Source: Gnetum montanum
Taxonomy: Eukaryota; Streptophyta; Gnetopsida; Gnetales; Gnetaceae
Assembly (NCBI GenBank): GCA_015680685.1
Contig: MNCI01027497.1
Location: forward strand, 107,596-171,595
Direction of reading: 5' to 3'
Length of the DNA: 64,000 bases
The notes under the pieces are model-generated. The model was not told where the DNA came from and did not search any database. It saw nothing but the letters and a program-made list of their open reading frames with translations. Shown piece by piece: positions 11,956-23,255 of this stretch. Positions within the stretch are counted from its first letter, which is position 1, and each line of letters starts with the position of its first letter. A program made the translations under genes and the position numbers.

Positions 11956-13097
11956 TACGTCATCATAGGAGATAGCACCCTCTGTAGATGTTCTTTTGAT
12001 GGAGTACTGCTTACTTACGTCAACAGAGATTAGGCACAACACATAGTAGGTGAGGTTCACGAGGGATTATGCGGAGGACACGTAGCACCGTGAGCCATGG
12101 TCTCTAAAATCTGTCGCTTAGGGTATTACTAGCCTTACATGGAAAAAGATTGTCTGACAAAGGTTAAAACATGTAACACGTGTCAGCATTACGCAAATCT
12201 TATACACGTGTCATCCACAGAATTACACACAACTCAGATAACATGGCCATTTCAACGATGGGGACTAGACATCATAGGGCCTATCACACCAAAATATTTT
12301 GCAGGTTATAGCTTCATAATTACCGCTACTGAGTACTTCACAAAATGGGTAGAAGCTATTCCTTTATGGAAGATCACATCTCAACAAATTTTCTATTTCA
12401 TCCTAAACAACATTGTAACCATATTTGGTCTCCCGATGACTATCGTGACTGATAACGGGCCACAATTTAGTAGTACGGAAACTAAATCCTGCTGTGATAG
12501 CCTTGGCATTAAATAATCTTTTTCCTCACCCTATTACCCGCAAGCAAATGGTCAAGCTGAAGCCACAAATAAAGTCATCATCAATCTGCTCAAGAAAATG
12601 CTCAATAATAACAAGAGACGGTGGCATGAAAAGATCCTCTATGTGCTATGGACGTATCACACTACATGTAGGACGGCTATAGATAGTATGCCAGCCTAGT
12701 CTACGAATCTGAGGTAGTGCTATCACTTAAATTACAAGTTCCTTCTCTAAGAATGGTCCTCTCCACGATTATAAATGAGGCTCAACAAACCGAATCTCAG
12801 ATCATGGATTTGGATTCAGTCAAGGAGAAGCGAATACAGATGCTTGATACCATCGAAAAGTATCAAGATAAGCAGAGGCAGAAGCATCGCCATAATCTGC
12901 AACAGTGTTCGATCAAGAAAGGAGATTTAGTTCTCAAGGCCATTCGCGAACCAATGGGCAAATTCTCTGCAAACTGGGAGGGCCCTTTCTTGGTGGCTGA
13001 TGTGTATGGCAATGGAGCATTCAAGTTAGCGGATATCAACGGCAACGAGTTATTGAATCCTGTAAATCATATATATCTGAAGTGGTATTACATCTAA
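11956..13097 (+). pseudogene. pol: Integrase, element A
   Basis: DDE integrase that would insert the cDNA. An N-terminal zinc-binding His/Cys region is visible (HEGLCGGH near 12060 and CNTCQH near 12180). The core has WGLDIIGP (D) near 12265, IVTDNGPQF (D) near 12440-12470 and GQAEATNK (E) near 12550-12575. The C-terminal part at 12717-13097 includes KKGDLVLKAIREP and GKFSANWEGPFLV, typical of Ty3 integrase ends; no chromodomain follows, as expected for Tat. Stops at about 11953, 12031, 12129 and 12515 and a frame change near 12490-12700 inactivate it. The D-D-E residues themselves remain. Confidence 0.92.
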
Positions 13098-13124
13098 GTG
13101 CATTTCCAGTGTTAACATCAGGTA

Positions 13125-13640
13125 TGAAAATAACCATTTTCTATGATGCTAAACTGGCAACAATTGTCCGCTACGACTTAAAATTGGCATTTCCTTCATG
13201 CATCTGCCATGACACTAAACTGGCAATGATCGTCTACCATGACGTAAAAATAGCAAGTTGCAACCATCTGCTACAATGTAAAACTGGCAGTGTTGTAGAG
13301 GTCTGCCAAGACGAAAAACTAGCATCTTTTGCACACGTCTTCCACGACGCTAAATTGGCACCGACTGTCCGCCATGAGACAAAACTGGCACAGGTAAGTA
13401 GTCGTCTGATGAGATGTAAAAATAGCACAGATTTGTCCCTGGGTCATGACATGAAACTGACATCCACAACACGGTCTGCTGAGACTATAAATCAGCTCTA
13501 CCACCATTCGCTATGACATAAAAATAGAATTTCTCAGTCCGCCCAAACTTTAAACTGGGACCATGGTCTGCTGAGACTTAAAACTAGCAACGACAGTCTA
13601 CCAGAACTTAAAACTGAGACTTACAGACCACCATCATGCA
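13125..13640 (+). repeat. AAACT-core minisatellite after pol (A)
   Basis: About a dozen diverged units of roughly 30-45 bp with the form (catgac)(t/g)taaaactggca, for example acactaaactggcaatgatc. The array fills the space between the integrase stop and the polypurine tract. The core is the same as in the arrays at 4790-4950 and in element C, here with catgac in place of atggcc. Confidence 0.8.
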
Positions 13641-13680
13641 AATCAAGAAAGCATAATCGTCTCCATGCGGCTGCAAAACA

Positions 13681-13692
13681 AATGGGGTGGGA
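13681..13692 (+). other. Polypurine tract of element A
   Basis: aatggggtggga lies directly before TGTTGGGACAG, which I take as the start of the 3' LTR. This is the plus-strand priming site. Confidence 0.75.
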
Positions 13693-15211
13693 TGTTGGGA
13701 CAGCCCCAGCATCACTACCTCATAGGCATTCTGCTAATTTCTTGGATGTGCTGAAAGGCATACTACTGACCCCTCAAAGATGCTGTCACTGCACACACTA
13801 CAGCGGTGGCACCTCTGAAAGTTTAGTTTCATCGACCGGAGCCCCGAAGGAGTTCTCGTCAACAACGACTTTGGGGATTGCCGCTAATCATCACTATCAG
13901 ACTCTGGCTTCACAAATTCACCTAGCTGGTTCTTTGCATAACCAGTCAGGTGCTCTAAGTTTGATGTTCTTTGGCGGTGATATGTTGGGCCTAGCATCAA
14001 TGTTGAAGACTCTAGGCTCGTGCTACAGTTCCTCCTTCACGGCCCATTCACTTTATCTCACCTCAAATAGTACTTGTTTCAACAACCTCGCCGATAATTC
14101 GCACGAGCAATGGTATCCTCTATTTTCTTCTTTGGTTGTAGGTTTCTTATTACGAGGACGTCATTCGAAGGTGCGTTCATCTAAGTGGTGTAGTATCGAT
14201 AGCGTTTTGAGATGGTTGCTTAAGTTAACCTGTCCACTCGGGGGTGCATCCTTGTGTTCCTCATGATCGTACCCCTAGCCCTTATCACTATCCTTAACTA
14301 TCCCATCTGCTTGCCTTACGCAAAACGTGAAACACTTTCCGCATCTGCATTACACTCAAGTCCATGAACTGGTGTAATGCAACTCACCTAGTGGATGGCA
14401 AAAAAAAATGGGGGTTGGCAAAATGGGTGAAACACATCTCACCCAAGCCGTGCAGATGCAACACAATTCATCTATGCAAGCCCCTTCATCTACAAAATGA
14501 CAGCATAACTCCATGTGAACGCAATCGCAGGAGAAAGCCTGAGTGCTTATGCATGAGAAAGCTATCCCTACTCATTTGGGTCTTCCCTGAATCTCATTTG
14601 AGTCTTCCCCAAACCTGTTTCCTCCTATACTATCCTATCTCCTATTTCCCTCATCTCTGCACCTCTATGTTGACAGGGCGATACTTGAGTAACCATTGAT
14701 GAACATTGTTGGTACTTTTACCTATCTGGTGTTTTGTATTCTTTGTCGACGTCTTTTGGGCAAGCCCTCTAACCATCAACAAAGAGGGGCAATTAAAACA
14801 CCGTAGAAATTGCGAATTGGCCTCAGGCGAAGATTCGCGATTCAGGCGGAAGTTTGTGACAGAAATTCAGAAGACAGAACAAAGCAAAGAGGCATGCAGC
14901 ATCCAGTCTCTGAGTTTCTCACAGATTTTAACCTTACTTTATTTTCTCTCTTTATGCTACATTACACAACATAGCGTAGTGTCTCTTAGCGTAACTCTGT
15001 TTAGCGTAGCTCGATATCAGAAAGTAACTTACTTCGGCAATTTTAACAAAGTCTAAAGTTTAAAACTTGTCGCATATTTGGCTAAGTTCTTAGCTCAGGG
15101 CTGAGTTTACGCTCCGTTACGTAGAGTAGCGTAACGAGCTTCAAGAAAAGCAAAGTCAGAGTCAAAGGAAGCGCAACAGATTGATTCATTCTTTTTTTGC
15201 AGATTGGTCGC

Positions 15212-15401
15212 TTTACACTCATTACGCTATGCAGCGTGGACAAGCATAATTTGTTGTAAAGTTGACCATTTTTACGCTCATTAAACTACGCAGTGTGGAC
15301 AAGCGTAATTTGTTGTAAAGTTGACCATTTTTATGACCATTTTTACGCTCATTACGCTACGTAGTGTGGACAAGCGTAATTTGTTGTAAAGTTGACCATT
15401 T
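15212..15401 (+). repeat. Tandem repeat in LTR of element A
   Basis: Three copies of a unit of about 59-71 bp, each with ttacgctcattacgct, then gtgtggacaagcgtaat and ttgttgtaaagttgaccatt. It lies 340-530 bases upstream of the LTR TATA box, so it may act as an enhancer repeat. Its words ttacgc and gcgtaa recur through both Tat elements. Confidence 0.85.
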
Positions 15402-15739
15402 TTATGCTCTATTACGCTTTGTGATGTAAATAAGTGTAAAAAAGCTGGCACCAAATACTCCCATGCTCTATTACACTCTGCCACGCGATGCAGTGTAAAC
15501 AAGTGTAATACAGTGTAAAGCCGGTTAAAGTAGTTACGCATTTGCTATCCACATGCACAATACGCTGATAAGTGTATTGTGCGTAATCATGAAGCAGCTT
15601 TGGCAAAAGTGTTGACAGCACATGTTGCAATGTGATGCGACATAGCCAGTTTCAACATAAAGTTGGTCAAGTCAACGGTATTTTGAAGGTTCGAAACACG
15701 TGTCATCAACGCCATACCTTCTCCACATGCTGTCGAACT

Positions 15740-15747
15740 TATAAATA
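15740..15747 (+). promoter_or_regulatory. TATA box of LTR A
   Basis: tataaata in the context acttataaatactcc. The downstream G-run and the ttttggcaatt word are shared with the LTR of element C, where a TATA box lies at 33911. This is the likely promoter of the sense transcript. Confidence 0.65.
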
Positions 15748-16212
15748 CTCCAGTTAGTGAAGAAACAAAGGGGGGGCATCTTTGACTTTTGGCAATTATC
15801 ACCTTCAAGCAGAGATAGCAGACATTTTGAGCATTGACAGCAGGAACGATCAGTCCTTTGCCAAAGATACAGTTCTCTCCATTGGTGATTATTGGCAGTT
15901 TGAGCAGAGACTACCGAAGGCAAAAAGAGCAGATCAGAGATCGAGAGATCACCTCGTGCAGTTTGTAAGGTTTATTGATCAGAAACATTTGATCAATAAA
16001 CATCAGAGCTTGACCTTCCTTGCATCCCATCTATGGCTTACGTGGTAGATCGAAATCCATTCTGTACTCCTTGTTGAACATTTTTCTTGTTATTTTATGT
16101 ATACTTCGCACAAGATAAGCGGAGTGTTCCATTTAGAACTTTGTATACAATATACTCAGTTTTCGGGTCAAAACGCAGATCTTGGAATTACGCATTTTCT
16201 TAAATCTAATCC

Positions 16213-17849
16213 ATCACTAATCATGATGCAGTCATGGACCAAATGTCCACAAAGTTAACACAACTCATATTCTAACCCATTGTACATTTCAAAACCAAGT
16301 GTATGAGAAACAAACTATCTACATAGCCACCACTAAACTAGAAGACACCTAGTGACTTGAAAATAAAAGTGTAACACTATTTCATAAATACATGGAGCCT
16401 ACCTTCCCACTTATTAATTCTTATCATGGTCAAAAGCTTAGTTGTGGGGGAGATGCCCCTCCTAAAATTAAAAATTAATAAATTTTTTTCATCTTTATTT
16501 TTTCACATTTTTTAGATACAATTTTTTCCATCCTTTTCAAGTTTTTCCACACTTTGTTTTTAGTTCCTTTGTTAGTAATCTCGAGTGTAAATAAAATGAC
16601 AAGATGTAGCCTAATGACGTGAGTTTTTCTCTATGTTGTCAAAGTCATGAGCGATTAATTATTTGGACAGTGAGGCCACATCATACATCTATCCATCCCA
16701 TTAATAAGAGGTTCTTACCATGGTCATAATATTATTCTTTTCCATCATCAAACTAAGAATAAACTCATAATCATTGTGCCTAGATAGAAAAGTGAAGAAC
16801 CAAGGAGGAATGTAAAGGATGTGACATAAAGGGAATGCATGGAATCTCTTTGACCACTTCTATATGTTCTGTCATGTTTCTAAGGTTGTAATTATATCCT
16901 TGTAGATCCAATGAAAAATGGGAGTAAGAGTAAAATAAGTGCTACCATGTCACTAGAAAGACATGTTATCCAAGCTTGAAGGTAGTCCTCTGGTAAGGTT
17001 GACATAGATAAAAATAAAATAAATAAGTACAAAATAAATTTCTAATGGTTCCACTAGAAACACATGTTACCCATGCCTAAAGGTTGGTGGCTGCTCCGAA
17101 ATCCATCAAAAAAAAGTGCCATGGATAAACTCCTTCCTTAGACAAAGTGCCAAGTGATGATACTCCCTTGCAACGATGGTAGTCTTATGGTTGTAAAGCC
17201 AAGAGATAAAAGAATGTGATGTCATTGGAAAGTGGTTTGGACTTGGTTTGAATCTTGAAAAGAAGGGCTAATTATTACTTTAACTATTAATAACACACAA
17301 TAATTCATTATGCTTATGGTAAGGCACCTTATGTCCCAATTTCTACAATCCTTTCTAAAATCATCTCATCTCACTATTCCTATGATCGTAACTTGTTGGT
17401 TTGTGTAACATAGAGTTATTCTCTCAAACTAATTGTTCTAACATGTGTGTTTTGTTAAATAGATATGCATTACATTCAACCCCTTTGGTGTCTATGAACA
17501 TTTTTAGGTGTGGTTATACAAGGGCATTAAGGGTTGAAGCCTACTTTGGGGAGGACCCACTTATATAACTATTGTAACTTGTACTTGTCTAACACAACCA
17601 CATCATCTTGAACCTTCCAAGTGCATAAATGTCAATTTCAAAACCTTCCCTTATCATACAACGTATCTATTCTATATCATAAATTCAATACCCATTTCTT
17701 ACATCTTCCAAAGCTTTTAATTCCTTCAATTCTGTTTTCCAATATTACCAATGCCCAAATATGTATTTTCTCACTTATCCCAAAACTTTAAACTCTACAT
17801 GAAATCTTCCAACCAATCACAAAGCTTCATTTTTCTTGACAATTGTTCC
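16213..17849 (+). mobile_element. Family B remnant, gag end and 3' non-coding region
   Basis: Aligns in order with 61670-62420 of the family B element at the right of the window. Shared words include agacacctagtg (16345 and 61767), the stretch around tggtcaaaagcttagttgtggg (16424 and 61852), cattaataagaggttc (16699) and ccttgtagatc. It holds no open frame of use. Two diverged copies of a block around 16955-17000 and 17050-17095 (actagaaa.acatgtta.cca) form a local duplication. The element is truncated on its left by the junction with LTR A. Confidence 0.65.
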
Positions 17850-18351
17850 CATGAAATGCAAATCTAAGGCCTCCAATATTGGCTACCTGATATTGGAGGG
17901 GAGTTGATATTGGATACCTAATATCAGATCCAACAAAAACTATAAATACATCCATAGTGATTCTTTAGAAATCATTTTCATCAATTATAGATAAGGGAAT
18001 TTTGCTTTTCTCTCTCTCAACTAACAGCTTTGTGCATCTAACTTCATATGTGATATCTAGGTTCATATCACTTTGATTTCCATGGTTTTTGAACCTATTT
18101 GATCCCAGAGTGTTCAATTTAGTTGGGGGTGCTTATGTGGAAAACTTGTGTTAATTTTTCAAAATTTTCTATCATTCAAAAGGTATTATAAGGCTAAGAA
18201 TGTTGAAAAACTTAAGTTTTTTAATGAAAAATCAATTGTATGCATGCCATAACCTTTAATTAATACCCCTAAGGAATCATAACCATCATTATAAGCCATA
18301 CATAAGGAAAAGGAAGTCAATTATGAAGGTGATGAGTCATGATTTTCCTAG
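17850..18351 (+). mobile_element. Family B LTR fragment (B0)
   Basis: Contains the family B signature: ccaatattggctacctgatattgg, then gatattggatacctaatatc, followed by a TATA box (ctataaatac, 17939-17948) and atagataagggaat. After about 18060 it no longer aligns clearly with the complete family B LTRs at 40474-41345 and 58841-59724, so its right end is uncertain. It abuts the partial 5' LTR of element C at 18352. Confidence 0.55.
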
Positions 18352-18872
18352 TGAAACACCACAAAATTTCAAGCTTAGTACTTCTCCAACAAGTACCAGG
18401 CTAAGTCATGACGTTCCTCAGCATGGCTGAAGCTTGAGGACCCCGTAAATAGCTTCAAGCAGAGTCAAACTCAACAAGAAGTAGGTCCCTGGGACTCATA
18501 GATGACCACGACATCTGCTATCAAACCTGGCAACTTCGGAGCTTGAAATACTTAGTTTACACTAAGTATGTATACTCAGCGTATATGCCCAACATATACA
18601 CGTGATACTCACAGTGTATACACCCAGCGTATACACCCCAGATTGCATCCCTAGTGTATACGCCTAGTGTATATGCCCAGCATACATGCTCAGCGTATAC
18701 GCCCAGCGTAGACGCCTCACATGTACGCTCAGTAGGTACAACTAAAGTATACACCTGGCACGTAATCCCCGAAGATGGCATGGAAACATCACTGCAGAGC
18801 AAGGTTTGGTACAAGGCAACAACTCACACGAGCAGAGCAACCATCAGCGTATACGCCTGGTAGACAGCGTAT
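18352..18872 (+). mobile_element. Element C 5' LTR fragment
   Basis: Bases 18352-18872 align with 33292-33716 in the 3' LTR of element C (gaaacaccacaaaatttcaag through gacagcgtatac). The fragment has extra GTATAC units compared with the 3' copy. It lacks the TATA box, R, U5 and PBS: at about 18872 the sequence passes straight to gag sequence aligning with about 1187 of element A. It holds a cluster of cagcgtatacgcc-type palindromic units at 18575-18740. Confidence 0.8.
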
Positions 18873-20935
18873 ACACCCAATCCAAGAATGAAGACTCATA
18901 CCACACCCTTAGCCCACAAACTTATATAAACCCATTGTTTCACCCATTCATAGGTGAAACTACGTCCCTCCAGCCATCTAGAATCACACAAGCACATGTG
19001 CCTCAACAAGACGCAGCCGCTCTCATCCCCATTCCTCTAGCAAACGATGTTCAAGTCAATATGCTTCCCCTCGCAATTCCTCCTGCCACTACAGCACCCC
19101 CATTCTTACAAATGCAACCCCCTCAAAACAATGTAGGAGTGACCTTCCCACCCTGCATGATCGGGATGCCGCATGTGATACTGGCATTTATGTCTGCCCA
19201 TTATATCCCCCGGGTCCAAACTCATGGAACCCCTTTTACCATTGTAACTCAACCAGTTCAGGGGATTCCTACACAAAACATGACCGGGCAATGGGCATCG
19301 ATTGGTGCTCAACCACATCAACCCCCTCACTACAACATACCACCTCACAAAATTTCATCGGTCAACATCCCCCAAACACAACCACAAAAATAGAAACCCC
19401 TTGCTCACAATATGCTGCCTTTGATACCACTTGCTATAAATATTCTACAAGTACAACTGCCAACTACACAGCTTTCAGCCTTCCAACCTACTATCCAACA
19501 ATCTAATCCGTACACTGTACCACATCCCCAAGCTGCCACATCACCTAGCACTCAAGACTGGATAGATGCTAAAAAACTAATGCAGGAACTAACTGATGAG
19601 GTCAAACGCCTCAAAACAGCCACCGACGGAGAGTTAAAGGTAGTGCACTTTTACCACGATGACCCCATCAGCTCTTCCATTTTGCCCCTAACCTTACCCA
19701 AAGGTGTATCATTGCCTACGCTAACTAAATATAATGGGGAGACAGACCCCAACGCTCATCTTATAACATTTAGACTAGAATGGGCATTACTTCAAGCATG
19801 GCCACATGCCATTTTGCGAGTGTTCCCTATGTCTCTTGCAGGGAGAGGACTTGATTGGTATCGGGCCTTGCCAAGAAACTCGATATTTTCTCTAGAGGAG
19901 TTGTTACATCAATTCGTTACCAGGTTCAAGTATAACTTGAAACCTGAAGCGACACTTGACAGTCTTATATAGGTCAAACAAGCACCTCTAGAACCCATAC
20001 AAAAATTCATCCAAAGGTGGAGTGCTGCTTTCAATAAGCCACACGAGCCGATCCCCTAGACGTATTTGCTCCCCATTCTAAAGTGGTCTGTCAACGACTT
20101 TTTCAAATCCAAGTTATATTATCTCAATGCGCGTAACCTCAATGAAGCCTTTGTACAGATTAAAAACATAGAGGAGGTGGCCCAAAATAGCCACGATCCT
20201 ACATATGTAGCCTTTAAGAATCAACACAGTAAAAAAGATAAAGAAAAGGCTAAAATAACTATAGCAGCATTGGCAAAAATACAGCAAGCAAACATGGGAC
20301 AACAAAGCAAATTGCCTATTGCCCCTACTAATTACAATAAACCCACTCCTATGACCACACCAGAATCGTCCTCGTCACAAAACCCAACATGCCGAATCGT
20401 ACAAGAAACTTTGAAAGGAAAGAACCCTCCCAATACACACCACTACCTATGAAACCATCGCAGTTATTTGACCAACTCCTGAAGGCTGGGTTAATGAAAC
20501 ACAAACAGTTATCCCCTGCCACTATCCAGATACATGATCGATTCTGTCAACTAGTTCAGAACCCAAGCTTAGCAATGCTGGATGAACCCCCAGTACCAAA
20601 AGGTTTTAGAATGGATCGCTTTTGTGACTATCACCAACGTAATGGGCATGGCACGGATTACTGTTTCACCCTAAAACAAGACATACAACGAATGATCGAT
20701 GGAGGTCAAATCACTTTCGATGAGGCCAACCCGGTCCAACCGCAGAACCAGGCCATGGGTGTCTATAAAGACCCTCTGAATACTAAAGAAGCACCATATG
20801 TTATTAACACAATCTACCTAGATAATGAACCTAAAACACCTAGCATTAACACCGTCTACTCTAAACATGAACAACAAATTCCTAACAAGCCATTTGTAGT
20901 GCGTTTCCTCCCACTGCATCAACATCCATGCCTCA
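18873..20935 (+). pseudogene. gag: Tat-like gag, element C
   Basis: Gag polyprotein, better preserved than in element A but without its N-terminus, which was lost in the LTR-gag deletion. A Pro/Gln-rich part (18950-19550) is followed by the capsid-like domain (19640-20160): FYHDDPISSSILPL, LTKYNGETDPNAHL, LAGRGLDWYRALP and HQFVTRFKYNL. A Lys-rich segment (KKDKEKAKIT, near 20230) precedes an intact zinc-knuckle-like motif CDYHQRNGHGTDYC (20620-20665) and LKQDIQRMID. One frame is kept from 18806 to 20452 with stops at 19391, 19970 and 20057; a shift to another frame occurs near 20400. The stops mostly sit where element A or the family has Gln or Arg. Confidence 0.92.
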
Positions 20936-22680
20936 ATCATCATACACCCCGCATCAGCCATCTATCATCCAAGTGCCCCCTGCCGTAGCAACTTCTAACA
21001 CACCGACCCGCGAAAAACCATACATGGTACGCGTACCTTCCATCGCTGCTACCGCAAACTCACCAACACCTCCTATTCGGCCTGCCCCTTACGTAGTCCG
21101 AGTACCACCCGCAGTCGCAACAGCGGAGGTACAACCTCCAGCTAGGCCGACTCCATACGTCATTAGGACACCCGAAAGACCTAGTGATCACCAACCCTCT
21201 AATTCCCAGACACAAAATAAACCAAGCCCCTATGTCATCAAGGTGCCTAGCCAGTCTGGTACCCAACCGCAAGCGACTATCCAACCGCAACCCTGCCCAA
21301 CTCCATACGTAGTACGAATCCCAAGGCAACCTGAGGTCTCAAAACCAACCATGCCCCCGCGTCACACACGAGAAAGCTTAGCAGATAGGCTTACACGCGA
21401 ATGCTTGGAAAAGGAGCGTCAACAGCTAACCTTAGGACCTCCTAAACCTACTCCATTAAATGTGATACCCATGACACAGCCTAGCGATAAACCAAATATA
21501 GGTCACGAGGTGGAATCATCCAGAAAACATGATACGCCCAAATCAACAATTCCAAAAAATAATGATGATAAACCAACGATGCACAAAATAAAATTGTTGG
21601 GCCCAATGGACCAAGTCACTGCCAATAAACACGCGCCCAACAGTAGAGACCTAGCAACAGCCCTAACACAGGTCACACAAGCACTCAAGCAAAAGAATAC
21701 TTCACTCAGCTTATATGACCTAGTTTTAACATCCCAAACACATCGCGAAGCTTTGGTGCACATGTTAACATCTATCCCAGTGAGTGAGGACTTGCCTCCA
21801 AATGAACCTTCAATTCATGCAGTAATGTACTCGCCTCAAGGATCAACTTCCAAGTCACTAAGTTTCCACAATAACAACATTAAGTTGGATGAGAAAACGG
21901 GAGAGATAACAACAACCCCTATGTTTATAACAATAAGAGTAAACCAATTCAAGATACATAGGGTCCATGTGGATAACGAAGCTACCACAAATGTAGTCCC
22001 ATATCCCATCATTGAACAACTGGGGCTCACAGAGCTAATCAGACCAACCACCACCACATGCTTGAAATCATTCAGCGGGTCACACGTGATAGTCAAAGGC
22101 ACCGTGACCTTAGAGTTCATAGCAGGGGACCAATTCCCCACATTTACCGACTTCATAGTAATCGATGAGATGCCAGGATTCAACCTAATATTAGGAAGGC
22201 CCTGGTTAGCCCAACTAAAAGCAGTCTCATCCCCTATACACCAAGAGATTCATCTGCCTTATGAAGGGGGTGAAATCATCATACATGGGGAGGCTACTAC
22301 ACCCATCATCTCATCATACATAGACACAGACCAAGGCTCAGAGGTTAAGCTCAAAGAGCCCAGATAGCATGGCATAAATGAACAACAACCAACAAGCGAT
22401 AATCCTTTAAACATAGAAGAAAACCCACCCAAAACAAAAATACCCGGGCCTGACATTGTAAATACGCAACCTCACTTAGAGACCACAACTGACACAGAAA
22501 CCATGATACATCCCGAAGCGCAAGAAAATACTAACGCGGAAACAATTCCATTAGACATCCCTTGGGCTAAATTACTATTCAACATGATCAGCGAAGGGGA
22601 CACTGAATATAGAATCATACCCGCTAACTCTACTCCCAACGTTAAAATGTGAAAACTCAAAAAATTACTAAACAGATAAA
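20936..22680 (+). pseudogene. Gag linker with PYVVRVP repeats and protease, element C
   Basis: A long open stretch. It starts with a Pro-rich region holding repeated P-[FY]-V-[VI]-[RK]-[VIT]-P motifs (KPYMVRVPS, APYVVRVPP, TPYVIRTPE, SPYVIKVPS, TPYVVRIPR). A conserved linker follows (LKQKNTSLSLYDL, then HMLTSIPVSEDLP, near 21690-21790). The aspartic protease lies at about 21920-22270: the active-site segment is VHVDNEATTNVVPYP, in which the usual Gly after Asp-x is Glu, and LILGRPWLAQL is intact. A stop at 22365 (aga-tag) is followed by more in-frame sequence to the shared terminal stop at 22678-22680. Loss of the catalytic Gly would probably disable the protease. Confidence 0.88.
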
Positions 22681-22689
22681 TAACAAAAA

Positions 22690-22930
22690 GCAAATGGTTC
22701 GAAATGACGTTAAACTACAACTAGTCTGGAACGACGTTAAACTATCATGTCCGCAATGACATAAAACTAGCCACGATTAGAAAGGATCGGTCAGCCGAGA
22801 AATCCACTTGTGTCATTCGAAACGTCCCTTACTTACACTGGGACCCGAAATGGCCTTAAACTACGCATATGGCCCTAAATGGCCCTAAACTAGTGCGAAT
22901 CTAGCCCAAAATGGCCTTAAACTAGATCAT
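22690..22930 (+). repeat. AAACT-core minisatellite, downstream of gag-pro (C)
   Basis: About six to seven units such as cgaaatgacgttaaactac and aaatggccttaaactag, with irregular spacing. It occupies the same place as 4790-4950 in element A, between gag-pro and the 3' end of the antisense gene. Confidence 0.8.
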
Positions 22931-23255
22931 CCACTTATATTTTGTTTTCCTCTCCAATTCTGACTCATTGTTCAAATTTACGCTTGCATTGCCATGTTGT
23001 CAATAACAATTTTTGCGATTATCTTTCATTTATCATTATACTCTAACTTATAATTACATCCGTGCATTACACTTAAACCATAAAAACAAACCAAAACATT
23101 TTACATTACCGTGTCATGTTTGCAATTAAACCCAAAATCAACAAAAAAAAAATTATACATGAAATTATGTACAAATACAAGAGTTGACTGGTTTCATTCA
23201 TCTCAATTTACAATTCCCGTATAAATTTGAGTAAGAATAATTTCACAAAAAAAGC

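Larger units (their letters stand above)
13693..16212 (+). mobile_element. Element A 3' LTR, truncated at its 3' end
   Basis: The LTR starts with TGTTGGGACAG after the PPT. Bases 15969-16212 match 1-244. Homology stops sharply at 16212, where a family B remnant begins, so about 266 bases of the LTR are missing. The full LTR would be about 2.8 kb, very long. It contains a TATA box at 15740, a G-run near 15771 and a tandem repeat at 15212-15401. A segment at 14723-14810 is related to 33225-33305 in the LTR of element C. A 194-codon open stretch (13682-14266) runs through the PPT and U3; I see no recognisable domain in it. Confidence 0.85.

Noticed and set aside
18328-18351. tgatgagtcatgattttccta as the start of another family B LTR
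   Set aside because: Only about ten bases match the terminus and nothing typical of the LTR follows.
18575-18740. CRISPR-like array of cagcgtatacgcc units
   Set aside because: Units are short, palindromic, unevenly spaced and without unique spacers; plant LTR context.
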